Shown here: piece after piece, positions 1-5,158 of the stretch | Layout of the letters: each line of letters starts with the position of its first letter | Numbering within the stretch: position 1 is the first letter of the stretch | Source: Holosporales bacterium | GTDB taxonomy: Bacteria; Pseudomonadota; Alphaproteobacteria; RUG11792 | DNA: 5,286 nucleotides | Assembly: GCA_031262205.1 (NCBI GenBank) | Contig: JAISID010000029.1 | Span: 1 to 5,286 of the forward strand | Direction of reading: 5' to 3' | Notes under the pieces: model-generated | Seen by the model: only the letters and a program-made list of their open reading frames with translations | Database searches by the model: none | Told to the model about the DNA's origin: nothing | Position numbers and translations under genes: made by a program

Positions 1-168
1 TTTGCTTTTCAGAATCGCCTTTTGATTCTATGATAAATAGATTAGGAAATCGTCCCCTAACGCGCGGCATACAAAACTTATAAGGTCGTTGTTGCGTATT
101 AGCGGATAGTTCCCACAAATTATCACGACGAGGTATACCGCAAAGCAGAGGGTAACTCTTTCTAATTT
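1..168. other. Left-edge region without an assignable gene
   Basis: No gene can be assigned with confidence. On the minus strand one frame is open from a stop at 182-184 through 2 and off the window, about 60 codons. Its only ATG is at 68-70 and a TTG lies at 116-118; neither has a ribosome binding site. It would read MPRVRGRFPNLFIIESKGD from the ATG. On the plus strand another frame is open from the edge to a TAA at 81-83 (27 codons). Both could be chance, remnants of a gene beyond the edge, or part of a dispersed repeat. A 6-bp inverted repeat (AGAATC/GATTCT, 11-29) has no T-run and is not a convincing terminator. Confidence 0.3.
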
Positions 169-753
169 TTAAGGAATAAGTTTAGAGCAGAATTTCCAGT
201 TTACGCATTGTTTTAGAATCTTATCGACGTACTCGGCGCGGTTGTTGCGGTAGTCTATATAGTAAGCGTGTTCCCACAAATCTATTACGCAGAGCAATTT
301 TTGCTTGGGACCGTCGGGGATTTCCGCATTTTGCATATTGACGAAGGAAAGGTTTTCGTTTTCTAAAACAAGCCAACTCCAACCGGAACCGAATAGCGTA
401 TTTGCATGCGATGCGTATTCATTTAAAAACTCGTCGAACGATCCAAATTGACTTGTTATTAAATCGCTCAATTTCCCTTCAGGTTTGCGATTCGATATTT
501 TGAGGCAGTTCCAATAAAAATTGTGGTTGAATAATTGAGCGGCATTGTTGAATATTTTTTGTTCTCTTCCCCGCGATAAAGCAATGATTTCTTCCAAATT
601 TTTATCTGCGTACTTTGTGTTTTCTATCAACGAATTTAGAACTTTTGCATATCCGCAATGATGTTTGCCATAGTGATAGTCTATTGTTTCAACGCTTAGA
701 ATTGGGAGAAGGTCTGTGTTTTTATAAAGAATCTGAGCCTGAAAATTCATCAT
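169..753 (-). CDS. sodB: Superoxide dismutase, iron type (Fe/Mn family)
   Basis: Converts superoxide to oxygen and hydrogen peroxide in the cytoplasm using one bound metal. At 194 residues it has the usual family length. Seen: the N-terminal motif HYGKHH with metal ligand His27 and active-site Tyr35; NNAAQLFNHNFYWN with ligand His77 and the Fe-type Gln73; FGSGWSWLV; and DLWEHAYYIDYRN with ligands Asp158 and His162. Gln73, and Asn-Ala (142-143) where Mn enzymes carry Asn-Gln, point to the iron type; this is inference from family knowledge. Three in-frame ATGs lie at 762, 753 and 750. The first overlaps the AGGA ribosome site (762-765), so 753 (8-base spacing) or 750 is the likely start. It is divergent from the phosphomannomutase gene. 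Several Cys residues (four in all) and a variable region near 61-66 are unremarkable. Function is secure; the metal is less certain. Confidence 0.95.
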   Translation of the reverse strand: MMNFQAQILYKNTDLLPILSVETIDYHYGKHHCGYAKVLNSLIENTKYADKNLEEIIALSRGREQKIFNNAAQLFNHNFYWNCLKISNRKPEGKLSDLITSQFGSFDEFLNEYASHANTLFGSGWSWLVLENENLSFVNMQNAEIPDGPKQKLLCVIDLWEHAYYIDYRNNRAEYVDKILKQCVNWKFCSKLIP

Positions 754-787
754 TATTCCCATCCTCGCAACCGCAAACTACAACCTG

Positions 788-796
788 ATAATAGCA
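788..796 (-). promoter_or_regulatory. Putative extended -10 promoter of the sod gene
   Basis: On the minus strand TGCTATTAT forms an extended -10 (TG, one base, TATTAT), about 35 bases before the start codon. No good -35 hexamer is present at 17 bases (TATGAT), which extended -10 promoters can tolerate. Assigned by motif only. Confidence 0.35.
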
Positions 797-812
797 AATA
801 AACTTGCAGAAT

Positions 813-826
813 CATATGGGGATATG
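813..826. promoter_or_regulatory. Dyad CATAT-N4-ATATG between divergent genes
   Basis: A perfect 5-bp inverted repeat with a GGGG centre lies between sodB and the phosphomannomutase gene. It overlaps the -35 position of the proposed sod promoter. The placement would suit a repressor or oxidative-stress regulator site, but the dyad is short and could be chance. Confidence 0.2.
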
Positions 827-852
827 TATTTGAGGATTTGTTTTTAGTATCA

Positions 853-881
853 TTGCCAATATATGCAGCGTGCGTACTAAT
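853..881 (+). promoter_or_regulatory. Possible promoter of the phosphomannomutase gene
   Basis: TTGCCA (853-858, five of six matches to TTGACA), a 17-base spacer, then ACTAAT (876-881, four of six to TATAAT). Transcription would begin near 888, leaving only about six bases before the ATG at 894. That would exclude the upstream GTG at 870. Weak -10, so low confidence. Confidence 0.22.
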
Positions 882-893
882 TTACGACAATTT

Positions 894-1637
894 ATGGATA
901 AGAAACCAGAAGTAATATTTCTTTCAGATATGGACGGGACGTTGACTCCTTCGCGGTTGCCGATGGAAGAACATTTTGCCCGCGAGTTGGAGAAGTTGCT
1001 CGATCATTATAAATTTTATATTGTGACCGGCTCCGACCTTGCAAAGGTGGCGGAACAAATCCCGCCTAATATAATATCCAAAGTCTCCGGCGTCTATGCC
1101 TCTATGGGAAACGAATTTTACGTTTCGGGGAAAAAACTTTACGAAAACGAGTTTACTCCAGAGGGGGCGTTATTGGAAAAACTAACGTTTTATAGAAACA
1201 ATACCAAATATCCATATGAATTATACCCAAATTTTATAGAAGAAAGATGCGGTATGGTTAATTTTTGCGTGGTTGGTCGCGATTGTCCTTTGGCGGCTAG
1301 ACGGCAATATCAAGAGTGGGACGACGCGAGCAAAGAGAGGGAAGGCATAGCCTTGGAGTTATCCGCAGAGTTTCCAAAGTATGATTTCTCGATAGGCGGC
1401 AGCATAAGCATAGATATTGTTCCTCATGGGTTTGGGAAAGTACAAGCGGCCGATCGGATTAGGAAAATACATCCCAACGAAAAAATCATTTTTTTGGGCG
1501 ATAGAACAGAGAAGGGAGGAAACGACTACGACTTAGCCCAGCGATTGCTCGAACTCGGAAATTCTGAAATAGTTGCCGTTCGAGACTCAACCGACGCACT
1601 GGAGTATTTAAGAAGTAATGGGTTTCTCCATGACTAG
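894..1637 (+). CDS. Phosphomannomutase, eukaryotic PMM1/PMM2-type HAD enzyme
   Basis: Predicted to interconvert mannose-6-phosphate and mannose-1-phosphate (EC 5.4.2.8), the precursor of GDP-mannose, in the cytoplasm. It belongs to the HAD phosphatase superfamily with a sugar-binding cap (type IIB), not to the usual bacterial ManB/AlgC family. From the ATG at 894 the product has 247 residues, close to human PMM2 (246). Seen: DMDGTLTPSR with nucleophile Asp12 and acid/base Asp14; TGSD at 45-48; the cap motif FIEERCGMVNFCVVGRDC with Arg118 and Arg129; Arg136 before QYQEWD, matching the three phosphate-binding arginines of the cap; FSIGGSISIDIVPHGFGK; and GDRTEKGGNDYD at 202-213 for magnesium binding. 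A GTG start at 870 would add eight residues, but the ATG places the nucleophile at residue 12 exactly as in PMM2. Neither start has a Shine-Dalgarno site. A related sugar phosphatase role cannot be excluded. Confidence 0.88.
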   Translation: MDKKPEVIFLSDMDGTLTPSRLPMEEHFARELEKLLDHYKFYIVTGSDLAKVAEQIPPNIISKVSGVYASMGNEFYVSGKKLYENEFTPEGALLEKLTFYRNNTKYPYELYPNFIEERCGMVNFCVVGRDCPLAARRQYQEWDDASKEREGIALELSAEFPKYDFSIGGSISIDIVPHGFGKVQAADRIRKIHPNEKIIFLGDRTEKGGNDYDLAQRLLELGNSEIVAVRDSTDALEYLRSNGFLHD

Positions 1638-1668
1638 CATAGATTTTTTAGTTTCTTCTATTTTAAAA

Positions 1669-2649
1669 TTATTCATTGTTAGAATTTTCATCTGTTTTGT
1701 CTGGGATTTGTTTTGTGGTTTTCTTTGCATTTTCTATTGTTCTAATTTCTTCGTAATTAATAGAGATTTCTAAGTTATCTTCTTTAATATATGACGGTGG
1801 ATTCAGTGAAAGATGAAATTCCAAACCGTTATCTAGCTCTTTCAATACAAAATCAACTGTTTTTGTTAATTTCGTTTCAGTTTCATTGGAATTATACTTT
1901 TTGTCAAGCGATAGTTTTTCTACATTTTGTCTTGCCTCTTCGCAAATTTTTAATTTAATAACTTTTTCGATATATTTGATATATTCATCTTGTTCATCTT
2001 GCGGTGGGGGCTGTTCAGTGTTTTTACTAAATGTTTCTTTTGCCGCTTCGTAATTGATTTTTGCTATGCTTGATTCGTAATATTCTTTCTTGAACTTAAA
2101 AATTTTTTGTCCTGTTTCTAAGGCACATACAAAGAGACGGTAAGTTATTTCACCAATAATGATTATTTTATACCAACTTGTTCCTGTATCAAAGCCGTCA
2201 AATTTATAATTTCCATCAATACTTATTATCTTAAATAATGTATCTAATCGTTTATTAATTTCAGATAATTCATCAAGTGTAAAATCATTTTTATTTGGTA
2301 GTTTTACATTAATTACTTGTTCATTTTGTTCTTCGACGCTACTATTAAGAATTCCATAAAATAATGGGAGTTTAGTATTTAACTGGGTTATGTATTGTGT
2401 TAAAGAAGTATATTCCTGACTTGTAATGATTGCCGAATCTGAATATTCATAGGTAGATATAAAATTGTCTAATGGTTCTGAAGATATCGAGTTCCATTTT
2501 TGTTTTTTTAATTCTTTTAGAGCGTTTATTACATTTTGATGGTTTCCGATCTTATAAGCATTTCCATTAAATTGAGAAGTAGTCTCTAATTTTATTTTGC
2601 CATCAACTAAAACTTTATCAAGAATATTCTTTAGTTCGCCAAGTCTCAT
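1669..2649 (-). CDS. Hypothetical protein, very AT-rich, no recognised family
   Basis: A 326-residue protein I do not recognise. Residues 1-60 are Lys-rich and probably alpha-helical. A central segment (about 115-180) contains NKNDFTLDELSEINKRLDTL, a strand-like stretch ending in FDGFDTGTSW (150-159), and a hydrophobic run YKIIIIGEITYRLFVCAL. That run is broken by Glu and Arg, so it is probably not membrane-spanning. After a PPP-containing linker (about 210-222) comes a charged helical region, and the C-terminus is an acidic, Asn-rich tail. The F-D-x-G-x-S-W pattern after a helical segment recalls a group of uncharacterised accessory or phage-like proteins, but I cannot name it. The ATG at 2647-2649 has a weak AGAG ribosome site and a good extended -10 promoter upstream, so it is probably expressed alone. 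Three sampled 60-base lines are about 20-32% GC against 45-52% in neighbouring genes, which suggests horizontal acquisition. It converges with the phosphomannomutase gene. Confidence 0.8.
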   Translation of the reverse strand: MRLGELKNILDKVLVDGKIKLETTSQFNGNAYKIGNHQNVINALKELKKQKWNSISSEPLDNFISTYEYSDSAIITSQEYTSLTQYITQLNTKLPLFYGILNSSVEEQNEQVINVKLPNKNDFTLDELSEINKRLDTLFKIISIDGNYKFDGFDTGTSWYKIIIIGEITYRLFVCALETGQKIFKFKKEYYESSIAKINYEAAKETFSKNTEQPPPQDEQDEYIKYIEKVIKLKICEEARQNVEKLSLDKKYNSNETETKLTKTVDFVLKELDNGLEFHLSLNPPSYIKEDNLEISINYEEIRTIENAKKTTKQIPDKTDENSNNE

Positions 2650-2682
2650 TCAATCTCTTATATTAATTTTGTCATATTTACG

Positions 2683-2691
2683 ATTATATCA
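2683..2691 (-). promoter_or_regulatory. Extended -10 promoter of the AT-rich orphan gene
   Basis: On the minus strand TGATATAAT is a perfect extended -10 (TG, one base, TATAAT). Transcription would begin near 2676, giving a leader of roughly 27 bases. There is no good -35. The gene thus seems to have its own promoter and need not rely on read-through from the tRNA or lpxC. Confidence 0.5.
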
Positions 2692-2762
2692 GTACTAGTT
2701 ATTAAATTATCGGAAAAGTGGTAGTACCTCGGCGATTGTTTAAGATTCATATTAACAAGTTT

Positions 2763-2839
2763 TGGTCGGGAAGAGAGGATTCGAACCTCCGACCCACTGC
2801 TCCCAAAGCAGTTGCGCTACCAGGCTGCGCTACTTCCCG
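2763..2839 (-). tRNA. tRNA-Pro, anticodon UGG
   Basis: A complete 77-base cloverleaf on the minus strand. The acceptor stem pairs CGGGAAG (2833-2839) with CTTCCCG (2767-2773). The D arm contains AGCGCAGCCTGGTAGCGC. The anticodon stem ACTGC/GCAGT closes the loop TTTGGGA with anticodon TGG. The T arm contains GGTTCGAATCC. Discriminator A (2766) is followed by an encoded CCA (2763-2765). It reads all or most proline codons. It lies 33 bases downstream of lpxC on the same strand, so it may be co-transcribed or use the weak promoter just before it. Confidence 0.97.
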
Positions 2840-2846
2840 CCTTTAT

Positions 2847-2876
2847 ATTATGTCTGATAGTATAGGCTTTCTTCAA
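2847..2876 (-). promoter_or_regulatory. Weak candidate promoter of tRNA-Pro
   Basis: On the minus strand TTGAAG (2871-2876), an 18-base spacer and CATAAT (2847-2852) end eight bases before the mature tRNA. The -35 overlaps the lpxC stop codon. Matches are four of six and five of six. Processing from an lpxC transcript is the alternative. Confidence 0.28.
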
Positions 2877-3796
2877 GCGAATTTTAATCTGCCATTTAAA
2901 TTTTCGGTGTTTCCCGTCGTTACGATTTTGTGACGGTAAAGTTCTTTAGCGAGGGTTCTGATCATGTTGTTATTTAAAGAATGAGACGGGTTAAGACATT
3001 CTATTTTACCTATGATGTCGTATCCAAGTACGGATATGTCGCCGATTAGGTCTAGGCACTTATGCATTACCAGCTCTTTCGGGTTTCGAAGCCCGTTTAG
3101 GTTTATTAAGGAATCGTCTTTTATCGCGATTGTGTTTTCTTCGGACGCTCCTAAAGCCATCCCCATGCTCTTTATTTTTTCATAATCTTCAACCCAGCCG
3201 AACGTTCTTGAATCCGCTATGTCGTTAAGACTGCTTTCTCCATCTTCTAATACGAACGAGTGTTGATTATGAATGCCAACGACGGGGTTTATTTTATCAT
3301 ATGAAACTTTAACGGATATTTTACAATGTTCATTTGGAGTTAGGGAAATGCCGCCGTTTTTTGATTTAACGACGATAGGTCGCTTAATAACGCCGGCTGG
3401 TACAAACGAGTCTTGTCTGATAATTCCCGCTTTTTTAAACTCCTTTACAAAAACGGCGGCGGAACCGTCCATTATCGGCGCTTCGCTCGAATCCAATTCA
3501 ATAAGCGCGTTTGTTATTCCGCATATTCTAAGAGCGGCAAGCAAATGTTCCACAACCGTGACTTGGACTCCGTCGTTGTTTACGACTCGCGTACATAGCG
3601 TCGGGTCTACGACGGCCTCGGGAGATAATTTTATAAAAGGGTTTTTCCCAAAAATATCCGTTCTTTTGAAAACTATTCCAAAGCCTTCTTGCGAGGGAAG
3701 CGCTTTCATTGTAACGGCTTTGCCGTTATGAACGCCTATTCCTTGAAACTCAGTGGAAGAGCCTATCGTCGCCTCGGCTCTCAGGTTAACAAACAT
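2873..3796 (-). CDS. lpxC: UDP-3-O-acyl-N-acetylglucosamine deacetylase
   Basis: The zinc deacetylase that catalyses the committed step of lipid A synthesis in the cytoplasm of Gram-negative bacteria. The 307 residues match the usual length (about 300-305). Seen: GIGVHNG near 19-25; VVEHLLAALR with catalytic Glu83 and zinc ligand His84; EAPIMDGSA (105-113); SRTFGW (196-201); GLRNPKELVMHKCLDLIGD with zinc ligands His245 and Asp249; and LNPSHSLNN with the catalytic His272. All key residues are present, so it should be active. It is a stand-alone LpxC, not the LpxC-FabZ fusion of Bacteroidetes. The ATG at 3794-3796 has no Shine-Dalgarno site. It follows TATAGTTTAA closely, so initiation may be leaderless or depend on an AT-rich leader. 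tRNA-Pro follows on the same strand; no other lipid A gene is in the window. Confidence 0.97.
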   Translation of the reverse strand: MFVNLRAEATIGSSTEFQGIGVHNGKAVTMKALPSQEGFGIVFKRTDIFGKNPFIKLSPEAVVDPTLCTRVVNNDGVQVTVVEHLLAALRICGITNALIELDSSEAPIMDGSAAVFVKEFKKAGIIRQDSFVPAGVIKRPIVVKSKNGGISLTPNEHCKISVKVSYDKINPVVGIHNQHSFVLEDGESSLNDIADSRTFGWVEDYEKIKSMGMALGASEENTIAIKDDSLINLNGLRNPKELVMHKCLDLIGDISVLGYDIIGKIECLNPSHSLNNNMIRTLAKELYRHKIVTTGNTENLNGRLKFA

Positions 3797-3984
3797 TTAA
3801 ACTATATACTTATAATAAGTCTATACTTTAATTCTACCTTAATTAGAACGTTAACCGTATAGGAGTAATTGTTACAAATTATTACGGATACTTATTTGAT
3901 TTGGCGGTTTAAACGACTGTGTAGGAAACGTAACCATTATGTAAATTAACTCTGGCGGAGGTAAAGGCGGGTAAATTAATGGTT

Positions 3985-4014
3985 TTGAGAATCATCCTCA
4001 GATACCGTTATAAT
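3985..4014 (+). promoter_or_regulatory. Near-consensus sigma-70 type promoter
   Basis: TTGAGA (3985-3990, five of six), an 18-base spacer and a perfect TATAAT (4009-4014). Transcription should begin near 4021 on the plus strand. No gene on that strand follows within the window; the next strong signal is the T-run hairpin ending at 4099. It is the best promoter in the window by motif. Confidence 0.5.
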
Positions 4015-4020
4015 AGAGCG

Positions 4021-4099
4021 GTTGTATACTGAAAAGCATAATTGAAATGGGCGTATAACTAACTGCAAATTATGATTTCTAAATAATTTGTTTTTTTTT
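4021..4099 (+). ncRNA. Candidate small RNA of about 80 nt
   Basis: Defined by the upstream promoter and the downstream hairpin with nine Ts, with no convincing coding frame between. The 5' part has GTTGTATAC (4021-4029), partly complementary to GTATAAC (4053-4059) with a two-base bulge, so two stem-loops are possible. The long U tail resembles that of Hfq-binding small RNAs. No known RNA family is recognised. The transcript is divergent from lpxC. Alternatively the signals are chance or serve a leader with no intact gene behind it. Confidence 0.33.
4066..4099 (+). terminator. A/T-rich hairpin followed by nine Ts
   Basis: CAAATTAT (4066-4073) and ATAATTTG (4083-4090) form a perfect 8-bp stem with a 9-base loop, followed at once by nine Ts (4091-4099). 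The stem has only one G-C pair, so it is weak, but the U tract is ideal. It would end the transcript starting near 4021. Confidence 0.45.
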
Positions 4100-4146
4100 A
4101 GTTAATATATCTATTTATATACGAATGGAGTATAAATACAGCTCTA

Positions 4147-4178
4147 ATAAAAAGAGGTTCTTCTCTTTAAGAACCTCT
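4147..4178 (-). terminator. Rho-independent terminator of the HEAT-repeat locus
   Basis: A perfect 10-bp stem, AGAGGTTCTT (4153-4162) with AAGAACCTCT (4169-4178), and a 6-base loop. On the minus strand it is followed by TTTTATT, about 70 bases after the stop of the HEAT-repeat frame. On the plus strand the stem is followed by CTTTATA, so weaker bidirectional termination is possible. It separates this locus from lpxC. Confidence 0.8.
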
Positions 4179-4246
4179 CTTTATACAATAAGGATATTAT
4201 TCTTTAATTCGTTTCTATATCCTCAGTAAGTCCGTCTATTGTAGAA

Positions 4247-4699
4247 CTAATCTGCGGGAAAAAGATCAGGCCTTAAGTCGCGTATTCTATCCAACAGATC
4301 AGTTGAGAAATCTTGGTTTTGTAGAAGAGTCTGTCGAAGAGCGTCTCTAAACCTGTCGGTAACAAGCTCAGGCTTTACTTCTACAATTACTCTTAACACA
4401 CTGATTACACCGAATATTGCACAAACATATCGGTCTTGTTGTAGAAGATACGCTAGAACGTCTATAAGCTCGGGAATAGCAAGAGCATGATTTGCTCTTA
4501 CAACATATCCTAACGTCTCGGCTGCCCTTGCTATTACGCCGGCATCTTGGTCTTGTAGGCGCTCCACTAGAGCGTCTTTAAGCTCAGCAGTAGCAAGATC
4601 AGGATTTGCGTTTACAACATATCCTAACGTCCTGGTTGCGTTATCTCTTACGTCGGCATTTGGGTCTTCTAGAAGATGCGCTAGAGCGTCTCTAAACAT
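4247..4699 (-). CDS. HEAT-like repeat protein, probably the 3' part of a frameshifted secreted protein
   Basis: 150 residues of roughly four alpha-helical repeats of 38-39 residues, starting near 1, 35, 73 and 112. The conserved core resembles L-x-x-x-x-L-x-D-A-L followed by L-G-Y-V-V-x-A-N. DPNADVRDNATRTLGYVV is typical of HEAT repeats, which form protein-binding solenoids; no enzyme motif is seen. The third and fourth units are diverged. The ATG at 4697-4699 has no ribosome binding site and lies inside a repeat: codons just upstream read R-N-L-V-P-A-M-F-R-D-A-L, in register with K-P-E-L-V-T-D-R-F-R-D-A-L further on. The frame is open upstream to a stop at 4733-4735, overlapping the end of the signal-peptide frame (4716-4901). 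I infer one gene, of about 217 codons, broken by a +1 shift. Independent translation from this ATG remains possible. Confidence 0.65.
   Translation of the reverse strand: MFRDALAHLLEDPNADVRDNATRTLGYVVNANPDLATAELKDALVERLQDQDAGVIARAAETLGYVVRANHALAIPELIDVLAYLLQQDRYVCAIFGVISVLRVIVEVKPELVTDRFRDALRQTLLQNQDFSTDLLDRIRDLRPDLFPAD
4498..4631 (-). repeat. Exact 20-base repeats 114 bases apart in the HEAT-repeat coding region
   Basis: The 20 bases at 4498-4517 and 4612-4631 are identical on the plus strand (TTACAACATATCCTAACGTC). The 114-base period equals 38 codons, the protein repeat length. Flanking bases are also similar (for example AGCAAGA and CGTCT-TAAGCTC). DNA-level identity suggests a fairly recent internal duplication or gene conversion between units. 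Confidence 0.85.
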
Positions 4700-4715
4700 A
4701 GCAGGAACAAGATTT

Positions 4716-4901
4716 CTACGAATTTGTCTTAATTACTGCCGCTCTTCTCGTAAAAAATCGGTTTACCTCCCCTAAAGTTGTTATTCTCTGAGGCTCTCCC
4801 ATTGACGGTATAGGTCTTTCTCCTTCTTCTCCCGCTGCGGCTGCTAAGTTTGCTATAACAAACGCTAACGCTCCCGCTATTCCTACCGTTATCTTGTTCA
4901 T
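4716..4901 (-). CDS. Signal peptide and N-terminus of the split HEAT-repeat protein
   Basis: A 61-residue frame starting MNKITVGIAGALAFVIANLA. It has a short positive N-region, a hydrophobic core and Ala-rich residues before GEEGE, a typical Sec signal peptide with cleavage near residues 22-24. There is no lipobox Cys, so the mature protein would be periplasmic or secreted. The ATG at 4899-4901 has a good AAAGGA site eight bases upstream. Residues 41-60 (L-G-E-V-N-R-F-F-T-R-R-A-A-V-I-K-T-N) resemble the end of a HEAT unit (T-R-T-L-G-Y-V-V-N-A-N). Just after this the frame hits TAG at 4716-4718, while the repeats continue in the +1 frame. It therefore looks like the 5' part of one gene with 4247-4699. 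A free-standing 61-residue secreted peptide is the alternative. A sequencing error could also explain the break. Confidence 0.6.
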   Translation of the reverse strand: MNKITVGIAGALAFVIANLAAAAGEEGERPIPSMGEPQRITTLGEVNRFFTRRAAVIKTNS

Positions 4902-4909
4902 ACTATATA

Positions 4910-4944
4910 TCCTTTAATGCTAAACCTTCCTTTATCGTATCATA
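4910..4944 (-). promoter_or_regulatory. Ribosome binding site and possible -10 of the secreted protein gene
   Basis: AAAGGA (4910-4915, minus strand) lies eight bases before the ATG and fixes the start at 4901. TATGAT (4939-4944) is a plausible -10 giving a leader of about 31 bases; no -35 is recognisable. The ribosome site is convincing and the promoter is tentative. Confidence 0.5.
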
Positions 4945-5158
4945 GTATTCTATGCGTTTGCATGTTTTTTATTTAATTATACTCTATACTATATTAGTTT
5001 ATTATTTATACATAACGACAGCGTTTTATTAAATAATTTCCTTTTATGTTTTAGGAAGCAATTACCTTCTAACTTAGTTGTAAATCTAATTTTTAACGTT
5101 AAGGTGTGATTCTCTTTTAGTTTATCTCCTATGCGTCAAAGAGTTATTCCCGATGTTT

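Larger units (their letters stand above)
3797..4246. other. 450-base intergenic region with signals on both strands
   Basis: No long coding frame. It contains AT-rich sequence upstream of lpxC, with several TATA-like hexamers on the minus strand but no clear -35. It also contains short direct repeats at 3941-3979, a plus-strand promoter (3985-4014), an A/T-rich hairpin with nine Ts (4066-4099) and a strong hairpin terminator (4153-4178). Tiny frames exist: 17 codons at 3979-4032 (plus, with an AAGGCGG-like site), 21 codons at 3872-3937 (minus) and 33 codons from 4125 (plus, across the terminator). None can be supported as a gene. Confidence 0.6.

Noticed and set aside
1638..1680. T-run and ATTTTAAAAT palindrome between the convergent genes as a bidirectional terminator
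   Set aside because: No stem of useful length precedes the T-run; the palindrome is A/T only and lies across the end of the minus-strand gene.
2640..2766. tRNA-Pro as an integration site with an attachment repeat flanking the AT-rich gene
   Set aside because: No copy of the tRNA 3' end was found on the far side of the gene (around 1638-1668) and there is no integrase in the window.
2718..2933. Plus-strand open frame of 71 codons reading SGREDSNLRPTAPKAVALPG
   Set aside because: It is the antisense of tRNA-Pro; this peptide pattern is a well-known false call over tRNA genes.
3273..3731. Plus-strand open frame of 152 codons, and a second of 61 codons at 3413-3598
   Set aside because: Both lie wholly inside lpxC on the opposite strand, and lpxC has all its catalytic residues. 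They are shadow frames.
3979..4032. 17-codon plus-strand frame with an AAGGCGG-like site, upstream of a hairpin with a T-run, resembling an attenuator leader peptide
   Set aside because: It overlaps the promoter rather than following it, and no biosynthetic gene lies downstream on that strand.
4125..4226. 33-codon plus-strand frame
   Set aside because: It has no ribosome site and runs through the strong terminator hairpin; probably chance.
5093..5102. Perfect 10-base palindrome TTAACGTTAA
   Set aside because: It is far from any start codon or promoter and such AT-rich palindromes are expected by chance.
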